Below the pieces are notes generated by a model. That model worked only from the letters and a program-made list of their open reading frames with translations. It was not told the origin of the DNA and did no database searches. 64,000 bases of DNA from Cystobasidium ongulense (taxonomy: Eukaryota; Basidiomycota; Cystobasidiomycetes; Cystobasidiales; Cystobasidiaceae). The first letter of the stretch is position 1. Every line of letters starts with the position of its first letter. The translations under genes and the position numbers were made by a program. The stretch is taken from the NCBI GenBank assembly GCA_022835595.1, contig BQUP01000010.1:574236-638235 (forward strand). Reading direction: 5' to 3'. Below are positions 1 to 9,562 of this stretch, in pieces.

Positions 1-1273
1 GGTACAGAAACCCTGCCACGGCTTTCGCCTTTTGGAGGAGACCAGACTCTTTCTTACGCTGAATAGCCAGAGAGATTACGTCGGCCATAATCGCACATAG
101 TACGTCGTTGACGGTAACGTGATCATGCCCTAATGCTCCAGATTGACTCTTTCCTGGTGTACTACCTGAGAAAGCACGTTGCATAGTCTTGACATCGCTG
201 AGCTTAAGCCCTTTTGACGTGGTGAATGCTACCTCGCGCGGCCCAGGTCGTACTGGGACTACTGTGTCTATTCGCCATATGGTGATGGCAAGAAAGTATG
301 CCATGTAGAAGAAGTGGAGGAAGGACCATAGCAGTCGAACTACACAATCACCAATTTCTATAGCCCAGTATAAAGAGAATAGCATCAACCCAAGGATAGG
401 TCTGAGCCACGACACCTCCCACAATGGTCGAAGATGGCGGAGATAAGGTGATACTTCATCTGGCGGCAGTGTCCCAAAACGTGCGTCGTGGAGCTTGGCG
501 TTACCTGTCATATTTGTAATGTTACTTGGCTTAGGGTCGTTGGATACTGCCTCGAGCAGGCGGTGCTACTTACCCTCGTCCATCATGGTCTGCAGATCCT
601 TCCCGTAGCTCGTGACATATAGTTGAGATAAAATGAATCCCTGACCATCGGCCTGAGCATGATGTCCTTTGGAGACCATCGCTGATTTGGCGTTGCTGCC
701 ATCGCGGTAGTTGGGTATGTACGCCACTGACCACAAAGGCTTGCTCTCGTCCCAGGATTTCCTGATGTAAGACGAGACCTGCAGGGTTGAAATTCAGATG
801 ATTGATACGGGTAGTAACGAATTGACACGACGTACGAAGTCGTGTAACTCCTTCGGCCCTGCCGGCTCCGGGAGCTCGACCACTTCGAAATGCCTATCAA
901 GGGACCAGTCTGGATCATCTTCGTAATACGGAGGATTAAAGAATTTGTTCTTGAATGCAAGTCTCTGTCTGTACTTTGGGAAGATTTTGCACTGCTTGTG
1001 TATGACCTCGCGCAGGTCTTCTACGTCGATCTCTTTCTCGAATGTATACGTTGACGTGCATACTGGATTGAAAGACGGCACTGCCCGACCGAGCTGAGGA
1101 ACATATGACAATCAGATGGACCTGAGCAAGCTCCAGTATGCGAGTCTGCAGCTCACCAGCAGGAACAACACGTCCACGCCGCGAAGACTTGCATGAAGCT
1201 CGCCAGCCTGGTTCGGGATGCTGTGGCTGCCGTTGGCCTTCAAGGCGTGACCGTTCGAGAGCTGCTTGGCCAT
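1..1273 (-). CDS. WS/DGAT-type acyltransferase (wax ester synthase/diacylglycerol acyltransferase), partial
   Basis: The gene reads leftward and its C-terminus lies beyond the window edge. The predicted protein starts MAKQLSNGH at 1273. Three introns are visible. Joining the exons gives LRGVDVLFLL, then a conserved N-terminal acyltransferase block, then HHAQADG near 650-675. That matches the HHxxxDG active site of the WS/DGAT superfamily, where the second histidine is the general base for acyl transfer from acyl-CoA to an alcohol or diacylglycerol. Further along, a hydrophobic stretch (around 300-420) and HVTVNDVLCAIMA (around 85-125) fit the ND-motif region of the same family. The expected role is storage or surface lipid ester synthesis. 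The true acceptor cannot be told from sequence. The hydrophobic segment suggests membrane association. The family assignment is firm; the exact start is less so. Confidence 0.85.
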
Positions 1274-1535
1274 TATATATCGCTCATACGACGAGCAACT
1301 TGTGCAAGATTAGGATTGCCAATTGCATCCTCTGGCGGCTGTACGAGTCTTGCCGACATCAGCGAGCCGCCAGGTCCGCCCGGTCTGCATCGTCGAAGAA
1401 GGCCAATCGAGTCGCCACGGCGCTTATAAGCGCTTCGAAGTTTTTGAGATTATTCAAGCGCTTCAACTTCAGACTCGAATACAACAGCTTCTCTCTTCTC
1501 ATCACTCACTTATCATCTCACTGTCATGGATTACG
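1274..1535. promoter_or_regulatory. Divergent promoter region between acyltransferase and MFS transporter
   Basis: These 262 bases separate two divergent starts and must hold both promoters. I see no convincing TATA box, and pyrimidine-rich runs lie just before the transporter start (about 1490-1530). The assignment rests on gene layout only. Confidence 0.5.
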
Positions 1536-3432
1536 ATGGTCACTGCCGCTAGCAAGATTATCACGCCTGAGGCCACTCAGGCGGAAGCCAAGACACAGGC
1601 TGATGTGCCACCAAACTCGGAAAGCAATCAAGCAAGTCAGCTGCAATTGAACGTAGATCCTCATTTAGTGTATTTCAAGGTGAGTTTCATCAGATAACAA
1701 TACAACGCACCAAAGAAGTCGCTGACCAAGGCTTGGGAAATGGCTTATAGCGTAACGATCCAGAATGTCCGTTCTATTATCCAATGTGGAAGAAGTGGAT
1801 GATCGTGCTGGTCCTAGCAGTTCAGGCATGTCATTTAGATAGTCTTTCATGCGATAGATGGCATGTCCGCTGACTCTATACGTCCACAGATTGTTTGGAT
1901 CGCTGGATTAGGCTCTGCTTGGGCCCCCGCTAATGCAGATATAGCAAGGGAATTTGGTGTCACCGATGTCGTCGCTCGTGTGCCACAGGCTATGTACCTC
2001 GTCGGGTTCGCTTTTGGACCCGTCGTGCTCAGCCCAATCGCTGAAGATTATGGACGATACTGGACATTCGCCATTTGCTTGGCTCTCACCTATATCATGC
2101 AAATACCTATCGCTCTGGCACCCAATTTCGCTGCTCTTGCAATCTGTCGTTTTATTGCGGGATTCATCGCTTCGCCTATTTTCAATGTGAGCACTTGCTA
2201 TATCCTCCTCCACATTGATTGCTAACCTGTTCCGCTCTACAGTCATGTTGCAACATCCCAGATCTATGGCGGTCTACCGACGACGGCATTGCCTTTTTCG
2301 CACTCAACATTTGGGCGTTCAGTGCAGAAAGCATTGTCATTGCACCTATTTGGGGAGCATACATCAACATGCGATACGGATGGAGATGGCTATGGGGAAT
2401 ATCGGCCATAGTAGGAGCCGCTTTAACACTCCTCTTCCTTCTCGTCATACCCGAAACAAGGCATACAGTCCTCCTCGAAAGACGGGCAAAGAAGATAAGA
2501 CAAGAAACGGGCGATCCTGATTACTACGTTATTGGAGCCATCACCGAGAGAAGGTCTATCAATGAAACGCTGAAAGGTACTCTGTATAGACCAGTGATGA
2601 TGCTGTTGACAGAACCCATTGTCAACTTGTTTGCAATTTGGGACGGTCTAAACTAGTAAGTGCCGCCACCGCATTTTACATTCTTGGAGTATGCTAACGA
2701 TTTTATTTTACAGCGGAGTAATCTATCTAGCAGTAGAAGCAGTACCACTTATCTATCATGAACATGGGTTCGACGATCCCGAAGTGGAATTCCTCTTCTT
2801 TTCAATTTTCATTGGCTACATTCTCGGAATCGGTCTAATACCTATACAACTCAGGTACAGACACTGGCTACAAGCAAAAAACGGTGGTGGAGAATTAGCA
2901 CCTGAGTCCATGATCACTGGCTGGGGATACTTCGCTGCTATCGCTTTCCCGGTTTCACTCTTCCTCTTCGCTTGGCTTTCGATACCGTCAATTCATTGGT
3001 TCGCTTCTATGATACCTCTGGTATTATTTGGAGCAGCCAGTCACGTCCTGTTCATCGCTATATCGGATTATACGGTATCATCGTTCGTCGACGTCCTTTT
3101 CCCGCTTCTTTGTGCGAGCTGACGCCGCTTGCAGTTATGGCCATCTAGCAAGCTCCGCCGTCACGGGGCAGTCATTTGCTCGAGAATTAATGAGCGCAGG
3201 TCTCATTGTGGCTGGACAAGATTTCTACGAGACTGTAGGCTATCCAGAAGCTACGACCATCCTAGCTGCCTTCGCTACAGTGCTTGGTGTCCTGCCATTT
3301 GTCTTCGCGCACTACGGGCCCCGCATCAGAGCGCGCAGTCGCTACTCCTTGGAAATTTTACAGGCTGCTAAAGCAGATCTAGAGCGGGAAAAACTAGAAG
3401 AAGCTTGCGAACTGAGTGACAGTCGTGTATAG
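1536..3432 (+). CDS. Major facilitator superfamily transporter, DHA1 (drug/polyamine:H+ antiporter) type
   Basis: Five introns join into one protein with about twelve hydrophobic segments. The first exon is a hydrophilic cytoplasmic tail (MVTAASKII). Next come WKKWMIVLVLAVQ, then AGLGSAWAPANADIAREFGV and the helix-2/3 loop SPIAEDYGRYW, which corresponds to MFS motif A. PETRHTVLLERRAKKIRQETGD starts the long central loop; this block is typical of the fungal DHA1 drug and polyamine transporters. The second half contains YGVIYLAVEAVPLIY and ends in a charged tail. It should sit in the plasma membrane or vacuole membrane and export or sequester small molecules; the substrate is unknown. The second intron (about 1826-1889) fits the frame only with a GC donor. 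Start 1536 is chosen because the upstream ATG at 1526 runs into an early stop. Confidence 0.85.
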
Positions 3433-4145
3433 ATAAGATACATAGATAATTTGTAATATATGCAAGCTGGTTGCCGATCACGTTGCAGCGTTTGGGTATA
3501 AGCCGAAACAGCCACTGTTCACCGACATGAAGGAGATGTTGCTGAGAACTAAGCAGCCCTGGACTGTGGGTGCTGCTTAGTTCTCAGCAACATTTCACTC
3601 AAATCTCGGTGAACAGTGGCTGTTTCGGCTTCTTTCACGATCGGCATTCTGCACGTGAGTATTTTTACGCGTAGCAATTAACAGCATGCCTGCCTCTGCA
3701 TGCAACAGACAGCATATTATGCTGAACGATATCTGTTTACACGTCTGTTTTGCGCTTCGGGAAGCGCCATAAACAAAGGCAGGCATGACTGTGGCTCTGC
3801 TTCCGCAAGCCGAGCTTTTCGCACGTCCGGCGCGCCTTTCCAAACTGCAATGGGACTGTCTTCCAGTTGTGGAAATCTTTCCTGTTTCTTTCTTCTGCAT
3901 TAACACAACACATACACAGTCTTTACTATACAGTCTTGCTTCTCGCTCTTGCTACCCCCCCTACATTCTTTACCAAGTACGCTCACACAGCACCATACAC
4001 TCTTTATCTCATCCCCAAGCTTCTCCATACACTACACGCGACTCGACAAGCTTTTATCTAGCTACGTTTCCTTGCAAACATCATCAAAGCAGATAGTTTA
4101 TCGAATCAATCCCCATTCCACACGTACCTTCAAACATAACCCACC
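3433..4145. other. Intergenic region with long foldback and 5' region of secreted-protein gene
   Basis: No gene is seen in these 713 bases. The first part holds the hairpin listed separately. From about 3890 the plus strand becomes rich in C and T with CACA and TTTAT runs, as expected for a fungal promoter and 5' leader before the ATG at 4146. Short open frames here are not supported. Confidence 0.5.
3472..3646. repeat. Long interrupted inverted repeat (foldback hairpin)
   Basis: Two arms face each other around a 14-base loop (3558-3571). The inner arms 3536-3557 and 3572-3593 are perfect reverse complements over 22 bases. The outer arms 3500-3525 and 3606-3631 are perfect over 26 bases, with a short mismatched bulge between (3526-3535 against 3594-3605). 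At the base, TGCCGATC at 3472-3479 pairs with GATCGGCA at 3639-3646. It lies just after the MFS stop codon. It could be an RNA hairpin in the transporter 3' UTR, a small-RNA precursor, or a remnant of a small inverted-repeat element. No flanking target-site duplication was recognised. Confidence 0.9.
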
Positions 4146-4801
4146 ATGCGCACCTCAACTCCATTTGCTCTGTTCTCCATCGCCCTAGCTCTTTACGCGG
4201 CACCTTTCGCTCAAGCAGCCGCCGGTCCTGTCAATAACGCGCGACAGCTATCCGACCAGAACCTCTTCGAAGTGCACCTCCAAAAGGGTATTGCTGCATC
4301 CCATAAACGCCTACCCTCCGAAGTCATCCCTCATCATGAACGCAGTGAAGAAGAGGAAACCGATCTTGTAATGCCAGTTGCTGGATCGTCCTCCCCTTCC
4401 TCCGAAACACTTACATCTACCACTATAACCAACGAGCCCAGCGCCAACAGCAGCGACAGCGCGCGCCAGCCTAGCCACTTTATCAAACACTTCAAGCACC
4501 GCTCAAACAGATTTGGAAAACGACGCTTATCCGACTCGCAAACAGCACTCCAGTTTGAACGTGATTCGGAAGAGCTCGACTCTTCGGTCTTGGACGCGTC
4601 AGCAGTCATCGCACGTATTATCGACGAGACTAAGTCGACCCTCATGAGCATTTCGAGCCAACAAAATATCCGTAAGTAATATTTGTCCCATTTTTTGGTA
4701 CGGCCATGTGGCTGATTTGCGTTTCATGTCTCGCAGAACCATCATCAGAATCAGAATCCTCTTCAGAAGCACAGCAAGCGCAAATACCGACATCGTCGTG
4801 A
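4146..4801 (+). CDS. Small secreted protein of unknown function
   Basis: The first exon encodes a clear signal peptide: MRTSTPFALFSIALALYAAP with likely cleavage after FAQAAA. The mature part is about 180 residues, hydrophilic, and rich in serine, glutamate and histidine. It has no cysteine and no domain I recognise. Two dibasic sites, HKR early and FGKRRL near residue 125, could be cut by a Kex2-type protease. The segment HFIKHFKHRSNRF before the second is strongly basic, while the C-terminus is acidic and serine-rich. One intron lies at about 4671-4737, and the second exon ends PTSS-stop at 4801. It may be a cell-wall or effector-like secreted protein; that is inference from the signal peptide only. 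Confidence 0.75.
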
Positions 4802-5106
4802 TAGTCATGCTCTTGTTCATGAACGCTCTGGAAGTAATCTATGTAGTGATGCTGTAGAATAGAAAGGCTCGTTGACTGGCTCAATCGTAGACCGAATTGG
4901 CATAGGCCCCTTAATCCAAACAAATCCTCGTTGTACTCCAACTCTTATTTCGACTTTCTTCGAATCATATAATGAGTATGCGCATATTATCCTTTCAGAT
5001 TGTCCTCCTTGACTTAGGCTTGCAGTCGGTCGAAAGTCAACCTTGCTTCCGATTTCGTAAACGCTGCTTCTTGTTGTTTGCACCAACCAATACCCTCAGT
5101 TTTCAA
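4802..5106. other. Intergenic region upstream of SEN15
   Basis: These 305 bases separate two plus-strand genes. The minus-strand open frame here has no recognisable protein features and is treated as chance. The region should hold the terminator of the secreted-protein gene and the promoter of the next. Confidence 0.4.
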
Positions 5107-5718
5107 ATGGAAGCACATCCTCTTGTAAGATCAATCAGCATGCTGACATCACGTCCCTCTTCTAATGTTGTAGCGCTATAGTTCTCGGAAGTCTCGCACG
5201 TAATCGACAAATATCCTGAACAAGCAGCTTCCATCTGGCAAGCCTACCTCGACTTGAAGCTTTGTACGCGCAACACAAGCAATGCTTTTATGATACACCT
5301 CAATACTGACTATTTGATTGCAGCTCAAAGGTGGGAAGACGTGGAAGTCAAAGACCTCGAAGCAGGCGAGATCTGTGTCCTGCTGGGTCGCAATCCGAAA
5401 CAGACTGTATGGCACTTGATACTGTCACCTGAATGCGAAAGCCTTGACTGATGTCGTCTGCAGAGCCAAGAGAAGTCTGTAATTTATCCAATGAGCCTGG
5501 ATAACTCTACCTCCATGTCATTGTCCGTACAACCTTGGTTCTTTTTGCTGTCCATGACTGAAAGACGTGTGTTTCGATACTACAGACTGCAACTTCCCTT
5601 CATACACCTGCAACCGTCTCCGGAGAGCGTACTACTCGCCATTGCGAGTGAAGACTCATCTATTGTGTATTACAAGATCGCAAAGGGAATCGTAGCACCC
5701 AAGGAAGTCAAGGATTAG
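5107..5718 (+). CDS. SEN15: tRNA-splicing endonuclease subunit Sen15
   Basis: Four short exons join to a protein of roughly 145-160 residues. It begins MEAHPL and continues HVIDKYPEQAASIWQAYLDL, then SQRWEDVEVKDL, then VIYPMSLDNSTS, and ends DSSIVYYKIAKGIVAPKE. The pattern AYLDLxxxxRWxDVEV, a VxYPxSLD block and a C-terminal DSSIVYYK is characteristic of Sen15, the small structural subunit of the heterotetrameric tRNA intron endonuclease. Sen15 has no catalytic residues itself; it pairs with Sen34. The last exon contains a possible 36-base in-frame intron (about 5552-5587) that can be kept or removed without changing frame, so the exact length is uncertain. It converges on the mitochondrial-type gene downstream. 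Confidence 0.7.
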
Positions 5719-5994
5719 CTACACTCTGAAATGCAAATTGACGAGTCTTCGTCAAGCATGCTTGAGAAAGTACCATACTCCCTGGCTGGCCATGGCCAGA
5801 CCGTCATACGTTATCTGAGGCAATCGTGAGGAACGTTGGTTGCTACCGTGCAATGACGGTCAAGAGCAATAGATCCCTCCGCAAGAAGCAATATCAAACG
5901 ATTCGGGGGCTCATGAGTTTCCCAAGCGAGTGGATTGAAGAATACAATGACATGATACTAAAAGCAAAACGACAGAATTCGGCGTACATCATAA

Positions 5995-6679
5995 TTATGC
6001 ACCTTTAGACGGCCGCGTCTTTGATGAGCTCGAAAGGCTTTCCGATGTGGTCAGAATACGAGGTGTGAGGGCTGCAGGGGCGATTAGCATTCAGTAAAGA
6101 TGGTACTAAACAGACGTCATGCAAGAGTAGGATACGTACGTTCAGACTGTGTATCGCTGTGCGAGTCGTGTTCCCCCGAACTCTCTGCTGTTCTGGATCC
6201 TCCACCGTTACTATCTTCCACCTGGCCATCTTCCGCAAGCATTTGGCGTCTCTTTACGGCTTCTTCTCTTGCCAACTCTCTGATACGCTTATTGCGCTTC
6301 TTGCGCCCGTGTGGCAGTCTTGGGGGTGGTTGCCAGTCCGGGTCCTGTCTTGCTATCCACTCGTCAAATTCTCGGAGCTTCCAGTTCTCCTCCTTGTACA
6401 GTGCTCTCAGGCGATTATCCTGAGCTTGGAGTGGTAGTGTCTTATCTCGCAGCTCATCACGCTCGTATACACACTCGTCGATTTGCGCGTGTAGCTTCAA
6501 TATATCTGCGTAAGTCTGCAACACTCGTATTCAGGATTACGATCATTCCTCGAAATGCATTACAGACTCACACCAGGCTTAGGATCCGGTACCACCAGCT
6601 TCGTCCGCCGTGTAAAGTAGGTTGCTCTGCCACTGGGTGGTGTACAGCGGCATACTGGCCTTATAGCGGCTCGGAACAT
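5995..6679 (-). CDS. Putative mitochondrial coiled-coil protein, unidentified
   Basis: Three exons on the minus strand join in frame. The N-terminus MFRAAIRPVCRCTPPSGRAT is rich in arginine, serine and alanine with no acidic residue, as in mitochondrial import sequences. RRTKLVVPDPKPGTYADILK follows, then a charged helical region (AQIDECVYERDELRDKTLPLQ, then WKLREFDEWIARQDPDW), a basic stretch (HGRKKRNKRIRELAREEA) and a low-complexity serine tail ending PSKGA. The exon-1 frame was chosen because it avoids a stop before the GTGAGT donor and continues smoothly into exon 2. I do not recognise the family; size and charge would suit a mitochondrial ribosome or assembly factor, which is speculation. 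An alternative start further upstream in another frame (MFHTCLR) does not splice in frame. Confidence 0.6.
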
Positions 6680-7006
6680 GATCGCCGTGCTTGGTTAAGA
6701 AGAAAGCACAAGATTGTGGCAAGCAATCCAGCACAAGGTCTTTGTATAGGAGGCAAAGAATACAGACGATGCGCAAGCAAGTGTGAAACATAACCTATGG
6801 AACTATGCAGCCTGGGGCTACCTCAACTGATTCTTGCTCAAAGGCAGGTATACTCAAATCAAATTCGGACATCTCATAGTTTGTTACCGCTGCAGAAGAC
6901 TAAGCAAAGGCAGGACAATAGATGGATAGGTAGAACAGAAGGACAATAGGCATGACGATTAAAGATAGAATATCATGCAGCTACAAAGATAGGCTTGATG
7001 GACTAC
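6680..7006. other. Intergenic region between two minus-strand genes
   Basis: These 327 bases hold the 3' end of the eIF1 gene and the promoter of the mitochondrial-type gene. Purine-rich stretches and two AAGATAG-like words near 6960-6990 are visible, but no gene. Confidence 0.4.
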
Positions 7007-7934
7007 TTAGAAACCGTGAATCTTGATGGTCTCTTTGCCTGGAGGACGGAAGGGAAGCGCGGCGCATCAGATTTCCTGCATCAAAGGAGCGCGCAACTGC
7101 TTTGACTCACCAAGACCAATATCCTCGATGAGCATTTGACTGATCTTTGCTCGTTGATCTCCCTGGAGCTGAATAACCTGGCCGAGCTCTTCGTCTTCGA
7201 CAACTGTGCCATTGCAGGCAAACTCCTTCTTGAAGTGCTTGAGCAGCTTCTTGGGATCGTACTCATCAGGTACACCCTGTACAGTAGTCAGGGTCTTGCG
7301 ACCATTGCGCTGCTGAATACGAATGTGGATGTATTCGGGAGCTTTGGTCGACTTCTCGAGTGCATTCTGAGTCTCGAGCTCGTCGGCATCAGCGAAGGCG
7401 TCTGTGTAATGCCAGTCAGCCAAGCTTCCATTATGTGCGGCAGGGACCTGACAACATACCAAAAGTAGACAAGTTCTGTAGGGCAGGTGCCTTGCTTGAC
7501 TTTGTTTCCTTAGACTTGCTAGAAGATGACTTCTTCTTCTTCTTTTCAGCTACCTCTGCGCCATCGGCTGGCAGAGGGGAAGCAGCGCCTTGAAGAGGAT
7601 GCGCAAGGTCATATCAGTATCATCGACGTGCAAACAATACGGCAGGGTCCCCCCAAGAGCTTAATTAGAGACTCACGAGAGTCATCGTTGCCGCTCACGT
7701 CTTTGATGTTGAGCTTGTCGGCGAGGTCCTCGAGCTTGTCTGAGTATGAGGGAGAAGGAGCAGGATCAGTATATGCTGAAGCAGCGCAATCTAGACTGAA
7801 TGTGAAGTGCAACACTCACCTGCTGGCAAAGGCGTGCCGTCAACGGCAGCCTTTGCAGAGTCGCTGGGCTTTGCGTTGGCGGCGTCTACTGGTGCGGATG
7901 CAGCATGCGCAGTCTGGGTGTCTGGCGAGGTCAT
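7007..7934 (-). CDS. SUI1: Translation initiation factor eIF1 (SUI1) with N-terminal extension
   Basis: Five exons give about 209 residues. The C-terminal 105 or so are classical eIF1: NLSTFDAFADADE, then IHIRIQQRNGRKTLTTVQG, then FACNGTVVED, then GQVIQLQGDQR, ending KETIKIHGF. eIF1 binds the 40S subunit near the P site and keeps the scanning complex open until an AUG is recognised. The family is normally 108-115 residues. Here about 95 extra residues precede the core: an alanine-rich start (MTSPDTQTAH), an acidic helix-like piece DKLEDLADKLNI, a PLPAD motif occurring twice, and a lysine/serine tract KKKKKSSSSKSKETKSSK. No methionine lies between the extension and the core that could serve as the usual start, so the extension looks real. 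It shares a 447-base divergent promoter region with the zinc-knuckle gene. Confidence 0.9.
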
Positions 7935-8381
7935 AAAAGCGTGCAATGTGACTCTTGAGTTGCTGGTTGTGGTGTCTGTTTGCTTCGAGCTGGAGTTGCT
8001 AGAAAGGTTGCTTCGAATAGAGGTCGGCTGGAGAGGTACGAGAGATTGAGAGAGGCGATGAAGGCGGACGAGGGCGATAGTGACAGCGTTTAGTCAGCTC
8101 TGTCAGACGGTCAGGAGGAGGTAGACAGAGACGACTACTCACCAGATGTGTATTGAAGCCTCGAGTGGTGCTAGGTCGGACAAGAGGCAAAGTCGACAGA
8201 ACGCTCAGCGCGGATTTCAAAGCTGCCAGGTTGGCCACACGACAACTCGAGCAAAACGAGAGAGTGCAAGCCAGTACATACGCATACACTCTGAGAAGTC
8301 GTTCCACCACTACCGTGCCTCAATTGAGCTTTTGGCCTTCCTACACAAGCTACCAGCGGTGAAACAGCACACCCCGCCACA
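7935..8381. promoter_or_regulatory. Divergent promoter between eIF1 and zinc-knuckle protein genes
   Basis: The two genes start back to back 447 bases apart. The interval is GC-balanced and contains GAG/CTC-rich tracts, with no clear TATA element. The short open frames inside it show no domain. Confidence 0.5.
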
Positions 8382-9296
8382 ATGTTCGGGAATTATCTAG
8401 GTATGTTGGGAGCTGACCCTGGCAGGAGCACGTCTTAGTTGACGCTCATGGACATATCTATAGGCGTAGCTGGTCTCAAAGGCCGACCAGCAGACGAAAA
8501 GCGCATCAAGGGAGCTGCACCGGCCGCGCGCTATACGAAAGCCTCTACTTCAGGACCCAAAGATGCCACGGGTGTCAGGTGCCAGAAGTGCCTAAAGCTC
8601 GGGCACTACACATATGACTGCAAGAATCAGCAAGTTTACAAAGTATGTGACAGGCTTGCCCTTCGTTAATCTTGACAGCTGGCTCATTATGGTTTATTCT
8701 TCTCAGTCGCGACCTTCCAGAACTCAGCAACTACTGAAACCAAAGAAGGCGAAAGACGGGCCGAGTGTGGAAGTTCCAGCTGAATTTGGAGGCTCTGGTC
8801 AGTCTGTGACCTCGAAAACACCCCTTGCGATAGAGTCGGGTTTGGCTGCGAAGATCCTCAAGGATAAGCAAAAGGAGAGACGAAGCAAGCGATCGTGAGC
8901 AACCTCGACTACTTTGTGTGTGGTACACTACTAACCTTATTCTATAGTCGTTCATCATCTGGCTCCAGCGATAGTTCAGCTTCCGACTCGAGTGATAGCA
9001 GCTCGTCTGGCAGTGATTCTAGCGATTCCAGCGCCTCGGATTCCGATTCAGGCTCGAGCGCTTCATCCAGCCGTTCGAGAAGCCGTACACGAACCAAACG
9101 TCGACCACGCTCAGCTTCTCGCTCTCGCTCGCCAGTCAGAAAACGAGAACGGTCACGCTCCGGATCACACGAAAGATCTAAACGATCAGTATCTCCAGCA
9201 CGACGAGCAGATTCGAGGGACCGTTCCGTCTCGCCTCCAGTCAAGACCATGTCAATCAAGGGCAAGGCAAAGGAATTGTCAGGTAGTCGTGACTGA
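8382..9296 (+). CDS. CCHC zinc-knuckle, RS-rich protein (ZCCHC10-like)
   Basis: Four exons join: MFGNYLG, GVAGLKGRPADEKR, then the knuckle CQKCLKLGHYTYDC (pattern C-x2-C-x4-H-x4-C) followed by KNQQVYKSRPSRTQQL. That core is the hallmark of the ZCCHC10 family. After a spacer with KILKDKQKERRSKR come about 60 residues made almost only of serine, aspartate and glycine, and then an arginine/serine region (SRSRSRTRTKRRPRS and similar) up to the stop. RS-rich tails and CCHC knuckles are typical of nuclear RNA-binding or splicing-associated proteins; the precise role of the family is poorly defined. The tail has many potential SR-kinase sites. Confidence 0.85.
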
Positions 9297-9562
9297 TAGG
9301 CACGTGCGTGTGTATAGCTTATGATAGAAGTAAATGATATGGCCCCCTGAAATGATCTCGTGTTGTATCACTGCAAAGAAGTGAACATAGTTCCTGACGA
9401 CAGGCATAGTTGCTGAAGTGTTTTCGAAACGAACCTGAACCTTGTGTTGCGACTGATGTCTGCAAGCGTTCCAGTGGCCCGCTTCGCCTCGTAGACGCTT
9501 TGCCACTTTGCGCTGTAGAAGACAAGGCTCTTTCCCAATCCAACTACTCCGTCTGCCACAGC

